This document shows, one piece after another, positions 8,489 to 14,391 of a stretch of 38,951 bases of DNA. Below the pieces are notes generated by a model, which saw only the letters and a list, made by a program, of their open reading frames with translations, did no database searches and had not been told where the DNA came from. The position numbers were made by a program, and so were the translations under genes. The stretch's first letter is position 1; each line of letters starts with the position of its first letter. Source of the stretch: Bacteroidota bacterium (GTDB lineage: Bacteria > Bacteroidota > Bacteroidia > Bacteroidales > Rikenellaceae); NCBI GenBank assembly GCA_023413645.1, contig JAEZPN010000102.1, positions 1 to 38,951 of the forward strand, read 5' to 3'.

Positions 8489-8920
8489 ATGAAAAAACTT
8501 ATTTTTAGCCTTATGGCGGCAATGGCCTTTGTGTCGTGTGATAAGGATTGGAATGATATCAATCCTCTCAAGGTTCAACTGACGAATGTTAATCTCGAAT
8601 GTATTGAGGAGGTAGAGGGTGTGCACGACCCGACATCGGGACGAGAATATACATCTCATAGATATAAATGCACAGGCAGTCTCGATGGCTTTGCTGGTAG
8701 CTGTTATATCATTATTTCTGAACCTATTAAGGGTGAGTGTGCTAGAAGTCGTGAGATTATTGTAAATAAGAATAAAACAGACTTTGCATTTACATTTACT
8801 AATAAAGGTGCACACACAGACTTGGAACACTTCAACTATACGATTCAGGTGGTTGATAAGTTTGACTCTGTGATCTGCCAAACAACTATTATAGCATCAA
8901 AGCACCCCGATAACGAGTAG
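8489..8920 (+). CDS. Small lipoprotein of unknown function
   Basis: 143 residues, signal peptide with lipobox FVSC (Cys17). The body is beta-rich with cysteines at about 31, 53, 64, 77 and 131. Its signal peptide (MKKLIFSLMA) copies that of the gene before it nearly base for base, while the mature parts do not look alike. Last gene of the operon; a strong terminator follows at 8997. Confidence 0.68.
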   Translation: MKKLIFSLMAAMAFVSCDKDWNDINPLKVQLTNVNLECIEEVEGVHDPTSGREYTSHRYKCTGSLDGFAGSCYIIISEPIKGECARSREIIVNKNKTDFAFTFTNKGAHTDLEHFNYTIQVVDKFDSVICQTTIIASKHPDNE

Positions 8921-8996
8921 TGTGGTAATTGAGGGATAAAAACTCCGCTATTGTTATACGGATTTTTGCCAAATAAGCCTGAATTTTGCCCTAAGC

Positions 8997-9036
8997 AAAT
9001 ATGCGGGTAGGTTTTTGCCTACCCGCATATTTGTTG
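8997..9036 (+). terminator. Terminator of the barrel/lipoprotein operon
   Basis: A 15-bp perfect stem (AAATATGCGGGTAGG at 8997-9011 with its complement at 9018-9032) around a 6-nt loop, followed by TTG-rich sequence. Because the stem is symmetric it could also act on minus-strand transcripts. Confidence 0.85.
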
Positions 9037-9116
9037 TGTGTAGGCTCGATGCTGTATAGGCGAGTTGGTGCGTTCTCGGTGAGGTAAAGGTGCATTTTTG
9101 GTGCATTTTTGGTGCA

Positions 9117-9159
9117 CAAAAAAAAACCTACAAGGTTGATATTCAACTCCTTGTAGGTT
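9117..9159 (-). terminator. Minus-strand terminator closing the repeat array
   Basis: On the minus strand AACCTACAAGG pairs with CCTTGTAGGTT, extended inside by TTGA/TCAA, and is followed by a run of about nine T. No protein gene precedes it on that strand. The nearest upstream transcription unit is tRNA-Ser through the repeats, which suggests that RNA from the array ends here. Short direct repeats of GGTGCATTTTT flank it at about 9088-9115. Confidence 0.8.
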
Positions 9160-9164
9160 ATTCA

Positions 9165-9484
9165 GAGCGGAGAGGGAGGGATTGGCTACTACGCTCCCGA
9201 TGGTCGCTCCGCTTAACGCCTTTCCCTTCTGCTCGCCGCAGGGATTCGAACGGCGAAACCGTGGAGCCGATACCTTAAACAGAAAAGCGCAGACGCAGTC
9301 GAGCAATAAACAACCACCCTATCGGCTCAACCCCCACATTAAGTGAGCAATGCCGCACTATAGACATAATGCAGAACACGCCGACAGGCGGGGGTGTTTT
9401 GTGTTTGTGGCGGGAGCTTGCTCACAGACACATATACACAAAAACAAAACGGATGACTCTCGTCATCCGTTCTGCATTGTGATC
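9165..9484 (-). repeat. Structured tandem repeat, unit A (~320 bp)
   Basis: First of two full copies and one partial copy in tandem. Minus-strand order: a stem GAGCCGATA/TATCGGCTC (9320-9328 with 9264-9272) enclosing 47 nt; a small hairpin ACGGT-TTC-GCCGT (9262-9250); a tRNA-T-arm-like TTCGAATCCC; about 60 nt; then CCCTCCCTCTCCG like the tRNA-Ser 3' end. The other half is enclosed by AATGCAGAAC/GTTCTGCATT (9368-9377 and 9469-9478). More than 90 % identical to unit B over most of its length. I see no credible protein in it. Confidence 0.85.
9441..9468 (-). terminator. Terminator-like hairpin at the A/B boundary
   Basis: Minus strand: GGATGAC, loop GAGA, GTCATCC, then TTTTGTTTTTG. The loop is of the GNRA type in minus-strand RNA. 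Confidence 0.65.
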
Positions 9485-9797
9485 GAGCGGAGAGGGAGAA
9501 TTGGCTACTACGCTCCCGATGGTCGCTCCGCTTAACGCCTTTCCCTTCTGCTCGCCGCAGGGATTCGAATGGCGAAGCCATAGAGCCGATACCTTATAGC
9601 GCAGACCAAAGGTCGAGCAATAAACCCTACACTATCGGCTCAACCCCCACATTAAGTGAGCAATGCCACACTATAGACATAATGCAGAACACGCCGACAG
9701 GCGGGGGTGTTTTGTGTTTGTGGCGGGAGCTTGCTCACAGACACATATACACAAAAACAAAACGGATGACTTTCGTCATCCGTTCTGCATTGTGATC
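9485..9797 (-). repeat. Structured tandem repeat, unit B (313 bp)
   Basis: Same layout as unit A. The enclosing stem is at 9583-9591 with 9633-9641, the small hairpin ATGGC-TTC-GCCAT at 9581-9569, and the second enclosing stem at 9681-9690 with 9782-9791. The internal loop is six bases shorter than in A and carries GACC-AAA-GGTC where A has GAC-GCA-GTC. Two base differences in the small hairpin both keep pairing. Confidence 0.85.
9755..9781 (-). terminator. Terminator-like hairpin at the B/C boundary
   Basis: Minus strand: GGATGAC, loop GAAA, GTCATCC, then TTTTGTTTTTG; same stem as at 9441-9468 with a different GNRA loop. Confidence 0.65.
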
Positions 9798-9880
9798 GAG
9801 CGGAGAGGGAGAATTGGCTACTGCGCAGACCAAGGTCTGCTCCGCTTAACGCCTTTCCCTTCTGCTTGCCGCAGGGGCCC
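9798..9880 (-). repeat. Structured tandem repeat, unit C (partial)
   Basis: Third copy. Only about 80 bp match units A and B (the tRNA-Ser-3'-end-like part and the following segment), after which the sequence diverges. It carries a perfect GCAGACC-TT-GGTCTGC hairpin (about 9824-9840) where A and B have a weaker one. It is the copy nearest to the genuine tRNA-Ser. Confidence 0.75.
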
Positions 9881-9911
9881 TTGCAAGCCCAACTGCGCAA
9901 AAAGCGGCAAG

Positions 9912-9982
9912 CCGTATCTTTTGTTTTCTATACCTTCGTCCTCAAGTGCACTTGCGCCGAGGTATAAAAAACAAAAGGTATC
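9912..9982. repeat. Long inverted repeat competing with the tRNA-Ser terminator
   Basis: Arms of about 22 bp (9912-9934 and 9961-9982) with a few mismatches. A perfect palindrome CAAGTGCACTTG (9943-9954) sits between them. The right arm overlaps the tRNA-Ser terminator, so in minus-strand RNA the same segment could pair either with the terminator stem or with this arm. Confidence 0.7.
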
Positions 9983-10001
9983 GATTTCTCGATACCTTTT
10001 T
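9963..10001 (-). terminator. Terminator of tRNA-Ser
   Basis: Minus strand GGTATCGA, GAAA tetraloop, TCGATACC, then TTTTGTTTTTT; the stem starts about 15 nt after the tRNA 3' end. Confidence 0.85.
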
Positions 10002-10015
10002 GCTTCGTAGTCTTG

Positions 10016-10100
10016 CGGAGAGGGAGGGATTCGAACCCCCGGAGCCTCGCAGCTCAACGGTTTTCAAGACCGCCGCAATCGACCACTCTGCCACCTCTCC
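10016..10100 (-). tRNA. tRNA-Ser (anticodon TGA)
   Basis: Acceptor stem GGAGAGG/CCTCTCC; anticodon loop CTTGAAA gives anticodon TGA, reading TCA and, by wobble, other TCN codons. It has a long variable arm and G73 as discriminator, both typical of serine tRNAs, and T-arm GGGGGTTCGAATCCCTC. The 3' CCA is not encoded. It has its own promoter and terminator. Repeats resembling its 3' end follow downstream. Confidence 0.97.
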
Positions 10101-10106
10101 AAAGGA

Positions 10107-10138
10107 CAAAAGTATAGCATTTTTTCTTAACCACCAAA
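10107..10138 (-). promoter_or_regulatory. Promoter of tRNA-Ser
   Basis: Minus strand TTTG (10138-10135), 20 bp, TACTTTTG (10114-10107), a few bases before the tRNA 5' end. The rest of 10101-10412 shows no gene. Confidence 0.78.
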
Positions 10139-10360
10139 TATTTTACAAACTTTTTTTAATCTTTTTTCACACCTAATGCGTAATGCGCTGTAAACCAAAA
10201 AGATGTGCGGGTGTAATTTTTTAGTCTTTTTATGCCTTGAATTGGCGCAAAGTGCAGTTTTTGTGGTTTTAGCCTATTTCAGGAGGTGTAAGAAAAAGTG
10301 GGAATATCTTGTATTTTCGTGGCGTTTTATCTACGGATCTCGCAAAAAGGTACTGATGCA

Positions 10361-10388
10361 AAAAAAGGTTGTCCCGAAGGACAACCCC
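10361..10388 (-). terminator. Terminator of the AraC-type gene
   Basis: Minus strand GGTTGTCC, TTCG tetraloop, GGACAACC, then seven T; it lies about 25 nt after the stop codon. Confidence 0.9.
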
Positions 10389-10412
10389 ATATAATATATA
10401 TAAGTGCGACTA

Positions 10413-11282
10413 TTACTGCTGTGCTGCCTGCTGAGCCTCGCGGAGTGCGCGTGCCTCCTTGCGGATCTTGAGCGGAGTCTTCTTGAGGTACTTGCGGCAG
10501 AAGAGTGCAAAGTGACCATGGTTGGTGAAGCTGTACATCTTGATAATGCTCTTAAGGGGCACGTTGGTCTCAGTGAGGAGACGCTCAATCTCGATGATAC
10601 GCTGCTTCTGCATCCAGCTATAGGGAGTGTCGTTGAACTCCTGCTTAAACATATTGTTGAAATGCTGAATGCTAAAGCCACAGATGTCGGCAAGCTCCTC
10701 GACAGTCTTCACGCGTGGGGCGTTGTTGCGCACGAGCGATGCGAATGACTGGTTGCGGTCGAAGAGGTTATAGAATGTGCGAAGCTGAATCTGTGGTGTG
10801 TAGAAGAACTTGAAGATTACGAACATCTCCTGTATCTTCGCGCTCTGCAGGTGGTTACACTTCATTGAGTTCTCGAGGTAGAGGCGCACCGACTGCAGTA
10901 GCAGTGTCATAGGTTCGTTCATCGCTACCTGAGTAAATTTGTAGTTTATCTTCTTAATCTTGCCCACGATGCTGTTGAAGGGGATCATGTCACACGCAGC
11001 ACCTGCAGCGATGAAGTGCGCACGTATAATCTCGACATCGGTCGACGCGGTGATGTCGTAGTGGTATGCACGGAAGCAGAATACGAAATGACCCTCGCGC
11101 ACGGTGTAGTCGCAACGCTCTTCCGAGTCGATTGTGAAGTCACCCTTAGTGAGGAAGAGTAGGCAGTTGCTGTCGCCACGCTCGATAGCCATCTTCTCAC
11201 CAGCCTTCAGTGTAATTAACGAGAAACCAGCCTCGGGTTCGAGGGTGTAGGAGTGGCACGTTGCCGGGCAGTGATTAGACAT
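10413..11282 (-). CDS. AraC-family transcriptional regulator
   Basis: 289 residues. The N-terminal ~150 residues resemble a cupin-like sensor domain; the C-terminal ~95 carry the paired HTH motifs of AraC/XylS proteins (VKTVEELADICGFSIQHFNNMF, then IIKMYSFTNHGHFALFCRKYLKKTPLKIR). Monocistronic, with its own promoter and terminator, so the target is not apparent from neighbours. The last ~12 residues are Ala/Gln-rich. Confidence 0.88.
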   Translation of the reverse strand: MSNHCPATCHSYTLEPEAGFSLITLKAGEKMAIERGDSNCLLFLTKGDFTIDSEERCDYTVREGHFVFCFRAYHYDITASTDVEIIRAHFIAAGAACDMIPFNSIVGKIKKINYKFTQVAMNEPMTLLLQSVRLYLENSMKCNHLQSAKIQEMFVIFKFFYTPQIQLRTFYNLFDRNQSFASLVRNNAPRVKTVEELADICGFSIQHFNNMFKQEFNDTPYSWMQKQRIIEIERLLTETNVPLKSIIKMYSFTNHGHFALFCRKYLKKTPLKIRKEARALREAQQAAQQ

Positions 11283-11335
11283 ATATTTATAGTTTTAGGT
11301 TATATTGTATCTTAAAAAGGTCTTTTTGTCTCTTA

Positions 11336-11366
11336 CAAAAGTAATCAAAAAAAATTAGAATCCAAG
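11336..11366 (-). promoter_or_regulatory. Promoter of the AraC-type gene
   Basis: Minus strand -7 box TACTTTTG (11343-11336); the upstream box CTTG (11366-11363) is one base off consensus, at 19 bp. Leader of about 50 nt. Confidence 0.6.
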
Positions 11367-11408
11367 CATTTTTAGTGGAAAATATTAGTAAAATGTGCAA
11401 ATTTATAT

Positions 11409-11447
11409 GTTTTAGGGTCTTTTTAGCACGCTAAAAGACCCTAAAAC
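11409..11447. repeat. Near-perfect 39-bp palindrome
   Basis: GTTTTAGGGTCTTTTTAGC and GCTAAAAGACCCTAAAAC are complementary apart from one extra T, with only two bases between the arms. It lies between the end of the DUF4435 gene and the AraC promoter, and could be a terminator without a clear T-tract or a protein-binding site. Confidence 0.7.
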
Positions 11448-11507
11448 TATTATCGTAGAATATTTTATTTTGTGGGTAAGTCTCGGGGGAATGAGCCTCT
11501 ATGTGGG

Positions 11508-12575
11508 TTATGGTTCGAAGTTGCAACGTAGCATAATCTCAACGGGTTGCTCCGCCTTGATGCGTCCAATCATCACGTCGAGATACTCCTGTATGTCGTC
11601 CCTCAGGCGCTTGTATAGCGGGCATGAGGTATAGTTCTCGTTATCGAGCAACACATCGCGTATCGAGCGCAGGGTGTTGGTATAGTTCTGTAGCTCGTTT
11701 TTGAGTGCTATGCCCTCCACCTTCGAGTTGTTTATCTTCGCCACTGAGAGCTGGCGCAACTTGTCGCACACGGCCGAGAGCAGCGGCATGGTGACATTGT
11801 CCATGAGTGTATGGCCGTGCATAAAGAGGTAACAGTTATTGCGCTCCACGCCTCGCTTCTTGAGTTCTGTGCCAAGTGCCTCTACCGCCTCGCATATCTC
11901 GGGGTTGTTAGCCTCTAAGGCATGACGGCGGCGCTCCACATTGCGCTGTAGCCAGGCGAGTGTTCCCTCGCCATTGTGGCGTATGTCGACATAACCGAGG
12001 CGCACAGCCGCGCGGAACTCGGCAAGTGTAAAGACGCTCTCGGTAGAGTAGCGCGCGGAGTGCACATACCACAGAAATAGTGGATATATAATCTCGGAAT
12101 ATGCTGCCATGAAGCGCTCGAAGTCGAAGATGCGCGTGTCGTTCTTCGTTGCCTTGACGCACACGTTACGCAACGATGGTGCATAGCATAGGTAGTTCTC
12201 TGTGGCGTAGGTATATGTGTGGAACATGTTGTCCGCGCCGAGTATCTTTGCCGACTGCTCGGTCTCACCCGCGAAGAGGTAGTCGAAGTCGGAGTCTACG
12301 CATAGGAGCACGCTCTCCTTCGCTGTGCGGTCGAGCATCGACATAAGCACCTTCTTACCCTTGGGCAGGTCATCACGGTTGGGCACCGATATTTCGAAGC
12401 GCAAATAGGGGTTGCGGAAGTGGTCGAATATTCCGCGCCAGAAGGCTACATCCTCATATCCCTCGACATATACGTGCACAAGGTGTCGGTCATCTTCGGG
12501 CGGAAGAATCTCGGGTAGCTGCTTGGGATTGTATGCCGTGAGGTCGCGGCGGCGATGTCTCTTCTTCTGTTTCAT
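11508..12575 (-). CDS. DUF4435 protein (TOPRIM-like nuclease fold)
   Basis: 355 residues. The TOPRIM-like motifs are visible: VYVEGYEDVAFW (Glu39, Glu41) and LLCVDSDFDYL (Asp94, Asp96, Asp98), then an ATENYLCYAP segment typical of DUF4435. The family is related to OLD/TOPRIM nucleases, and one member (AriB) is the effector of the PARIS anti-phage system. No AAA-ATPase partner is encoded beside it, so a defence role is only a possibility. The N-terminus is very basic (KQKKRHRRR), fitting nucleic-acid contact. It diverges from the SUI1 gene with a 56-bp gap. Confidence 0.8.
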   Translation of the reverse strand: MKQKKRHRRRDLTAYNPKQLPEILPPEDDRHLVHVYVEGYEDVAFWRGIFDHFRNPYLRFEISVPNRDDLPKGKKVLMSMLDRTAKESVLLCVDSDFDYLFAGETEQSAKILGADNMFHTYTYATENYLCYAPSLRNVCVKATKNDTRIFDFERFMAAYSEIIYPLFLWYVHSARYSTESVFTLAEFRAAVRLGYVDIRHNGEGTLAWLQRNVERRRHALEANNPEICEAVEALGTELKKRGVERNNCYLFMHGHTLMDNVTMPLLSAVCDKLRQLSVAKINNSKVEGIALKNELQNYTNTLRSIRDVLLDNENYTSCPLYKRLRDDIQEYLDVMIGRIKAEQPVEIMLRCNFEP

Positions 12576-12607
12576 AGCGTAAAGTTACAAAAAAATGTCT
12601 ATCTTTG
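12570..12607 (+). promoter_or_regulatory. Probable promoter of the SUI1 gene
   Basis: TATCTTTG at 12600-12607, 24 bp before the start codon. No well-spaced TTTG upstream; nearest is TTTC at 26 bp. Confidence 0.45.
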
Positions 12608-12631
12608 TATAGAAAACTAAATTTTATTACT

Positions 12632-12973
12632 ATGGCAAGCGATTGGAAGGAGAGGTTGGGCGTAGTTTTTTCTACAAATCCCGACTTTGCATATAACACC
12701 GCGGAGGAGGCCGAGGCTGAGACCCTCGCTCCGCAGAAGCAGAACCTCAAGGTGTGGCTCGATAGACTTAAGGGTGGCCGCGTTGCTACTGTTGTGCGTG
12801 GCTTTGTGGGTAGCGCGGACGACCTCGCGGAGTTGGGCAAGGAGCTCAAGAAGAGTTGTGGTGTGGGTGGTACGGCTAAGGATGGCGAGATTATTATCCA
12901 GGGGGACCACCGCGACCGCGTTGTGGACTTGCTCACCAAGGCGGGCTACAAATGTAAAAAGGCCGGCGGATAG
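12632..12973 (+). CDS. SUI1/eIF1-family translation factor (YciH-like)
   Basis: 113 residues. The C-terminal ~70 residues are a SUI1 domain (KGGRVATVVRGF, then SCGVGGTAKDGEIIIQGDHRDRV and a terminal LTKAGYKCKKAGG). Bacterial YciH proteins bind the 30S subunit and can affect initiation fidelity. I chose the ATG at 12632 (MASDWKERLG) rather than an in-frame start 27 bp earlier, because that one would begin immediately after the -10 region. Monocistronic. Confidence 0.9.
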   Translation: MASDWKERLGVVFSTNPDFAYNTAEEAEAETLAPQKQNLKVWLDRLKGGRVATVVRGFVGSADDLAELGKELKKSCGVGGTAKDGEIIIQGDHRDRVVDLLTKAGYKCKKAGG

Positions 12974-13006
12974 TTTGCTTGGGGAGCAATTTTTATTGAT
13001 AAAAAT

Positions 13007-13039
13007 TTTGTGTTTATAGATAGTTTTTTTATATCTTTG
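13007..13039 (+). promoter_or_regulatory. Promoter of the 98-residue lipoprotein gene
   Basis: TTTG (13007-13010), 21 bp, TATCTTTG (13032-13039); leader of about 35 nt. Confidence 0.72.
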
Positions 13040-13078
13040 TAGAAGGAACAATTTATAAACCTATAAAACTTTACAACT

Positions 13079-13375
13079 ATGAAGAAGATTTTGGCTATTT
13101 TGGCAGTATGTTTTGTAGCGGTATCTTGCCAGTTGTGGCATGAGACTTTTGATTCTACGGAGGAGTGCGTAACATGGTATCTCGATGAGTTGTATGACGC
13201 TGCTGCGGCAGGTGATGTTGAGGAGTTTAGAGATCTTGCAGCAGATCTTAATGCTTATCAGGCTGATAAGTTGGATGAAGCATTTGATGCCGGCTATAAG
13301 TACGGATCAGGAAACCCCCAAAAGATTCAGAAGATTGTTGAATTTGCGTATGAACATGACGTAGTACTCTATTAG
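13079..13375 (+). CDS. Small acidic lipoprotein of unknown function
   Basis: 98 residues. Signal peptide with lipobox AVSC (Cys17). The mature ~80 residues are acidic and predicted helical (STEECVTWYLDELYDAAAAGDVEEF), with no known catalytic motif. It has its own promoter and terminator. Confidence 0.7.
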   Translation: MKKILAILAVCFVAVSCQLWHETFDSTEECVTWYLDELYDAAAAGDVEEFRDLAADLNAYQADKLDEAFDAGYKYGSGNPQKIQKIVEFAYEHDVVLY

Positions 13376-13393
13376 TTACGAAATGTAGATTAT

Positions 13394-13419
13394 TGGGAGA
13401 CTTAGGTCTCCCTTTTTTG
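13394..13419 (+). terminator. Terminator of the small lipoprotein gene
   Basis: GGGAGAC, TTAG loop, GTCTCCC, then six T. The T-tract also supplies the -33 TTTG of the next promoter. Confidence 0.88.
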
Positions 13420-13447
13420 TGCTTTTCACGGAAAATACCTATCTTTG
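13416..13447 (+). promoter_or_regulatory. Promoter of the thioredoxin-like lipoprotein gene
   Basis: TTTG (13416-13419), 20 bp, TATCTTTG (13440-13447). The upstream box lies inside the T-tract of the preceding terminator. Confidence 0.75.
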
Positions 13448-13474
13448 GAGGTGTAATATCTAATTTTGTGAGGT

Positions 13475-13969
13475 ATGTGTCGAAAGTTCGCACTGTTGTC
13501 TATATGTGTTGCCCTCTTTGCGGTGGGCTGTGGCACTGTGATTGAGGGGTTGCCCACGCATGAGGAGGCATCAATTATCGTTGTTGGCGACGAGGCTCCC
13601 GACTTTACGGCTACAACCCTTGCGGGCGAGAGTGTGACGCTCTCGGCGCTGCGTGGCGGGGAGGTGCTTCTTGTGCTCTTCTCGCATGAGTGCCCCGATT
13701 GCAAGATGCTCTTGGATGATATGCAGGCGGCTCGTGCTGAGTTCGATGAGTTGGGATTATATGTGCTCCTTGTTGCGCGCGACGGAGATAGCGACGAGGT
13801 TGCGGCATATATGAGTGACAATGGTTATAAGTTCGATGTCGTTCCCGACCCCTTGCGCGAGATATATAATCTCTACGCCACGACCTATGTTCCACGCACC
13901 TATCTCATTGATAGCGAGGGAATGGTGGTCTATACTACAATAGAGTATGATGCGTCGTATGTAGAGTAG
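13475..13969 (+). CDS. Thioredoxin-fold lipoprotein (TlpA/AhpC-like)
   Basis: 164 residues. Signal with lipobox AVGC (Cys19). The domain starts at APDFTATTLAGESVTLSALRG, typical of AhpC-TSA/TlpA proteins, with active site CPDC (Cys73, Cys76) in the position of the usual WCxxC and a likely cis-Pro in TYVPRTYLID. It would act as a membrane-anchored thiol reductant or oxidase outside the cytoplasm. Monocistronic; three further thioredoxin-fold envelope proteins follow within 5 kb on the other strand. Confidence 0.82.
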   Translation: MCRKFALLSICVALFAVGCGTVIEGLPTHEEASIIVVGDEAPDFTATTLAGESVTLSALRGGEVLLVLFSHECPDCKMLLDDMQAARAEFDELGLYVLLVARDGDSDEVAAYMSDNGYKFDVVPDPLREIYNLYATTYVPRTYLIDSEGMVVYTTIEYDASYVE

Positions 13970-13999
13970 ATTTTAGCTCGCGTGTCGCGATAAAAAGAT

Positions 14000-14035
14000 A
14001 GGCTGTCAAGCGTGTGCCTGACAGCCTTTGTTTTG
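14000..14035. terminator. Bidirectional terminator
   Basis: AGGCTGTCA pairs with TGACAGCCT around 10 nt; TTGTTTTG follows on the plus strand and ATCTTTTTA on the minus strand. It serves the thioredoxin gene and the converging CAT-anticodon tRNA. Confidence 0.82.
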
Positions 14036-14038
14036 TTG

Positions 14039-14112
<74 letters not shown>

Positions 14113-14135
14113 AACGTTTTCACGTTTTAGTGGGG

Positions 14136-14166
14136 CAAAGATAATACAATTTTCGCAATGCGCAAC
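14136..14166 (-). promoter_or_regulatory. Promoter of the CAT-anticodon tRNA
   Basis: Minus strand TATCTTTG (14143-14136), with GTTG (14166-14163) at 19 bp as a near-match of the upstream box. Confidence 0.62.
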
Positions 14167-14312
14167 ATCGCGGGGTGATTTTTTCTACGAAACGACCTAA
14201 TTTGGTGATGTAGAAAGACCCCTAAAACTTAATTTCTATAACTCCTCCTCGTATAACACATCGGCCAAGTTTGAGTCTATTTGACTTTATAGTTACTGAT
14301 AGTAGAAGTATC

Positions 14313-14350
14313 AAAAAATTACCCCTGCCCAAAAGGACAGGGGTAACTTT
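14313..14350 (-). terminator. Terminator of the TlpA/DUF6029/Omp28 operon
   Basis: Minus strand TTACCCCTG pairs with CAGGGGTAA around 10 nt, then six T; about 45 nt after the last stop codon. Confidence 0.88.
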
Positions 14351-14391
14351 TATATAATCCTCTAAGGGATTACTAAACCATATAGTATCGA

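Noticed and set aside
9236..9260. A possible second tRNA with TTCGAATCCC T-loop
   Set aside because: No complete cloverleaf, anticodon arm or matching acceptor stem could be built around it.
9019..9900. Several 80-95-residue minus-strand frames with similar ends inside the repeats
   Set aside because: Their similarity comes from the repeated DNA. The frames shift between copies, have no start signals and overlap hairpins and terminators.
10016..10100. tRNA-Ser as prophage attachment site
   Set aside because: The prophage ends near 32400, far from this tRNA, and no integrase lies beside it.
9946..10176. 76-residue plus-strand frame across tRNA-Ser
   Set aside because: It is antisense to a clear tRNA gene, a common false protein call.
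11508..12575. PARIS anti-phage system
   Set aside because: Only the DUF4435 half is present; no AriA-like ATPase is encoded near it.
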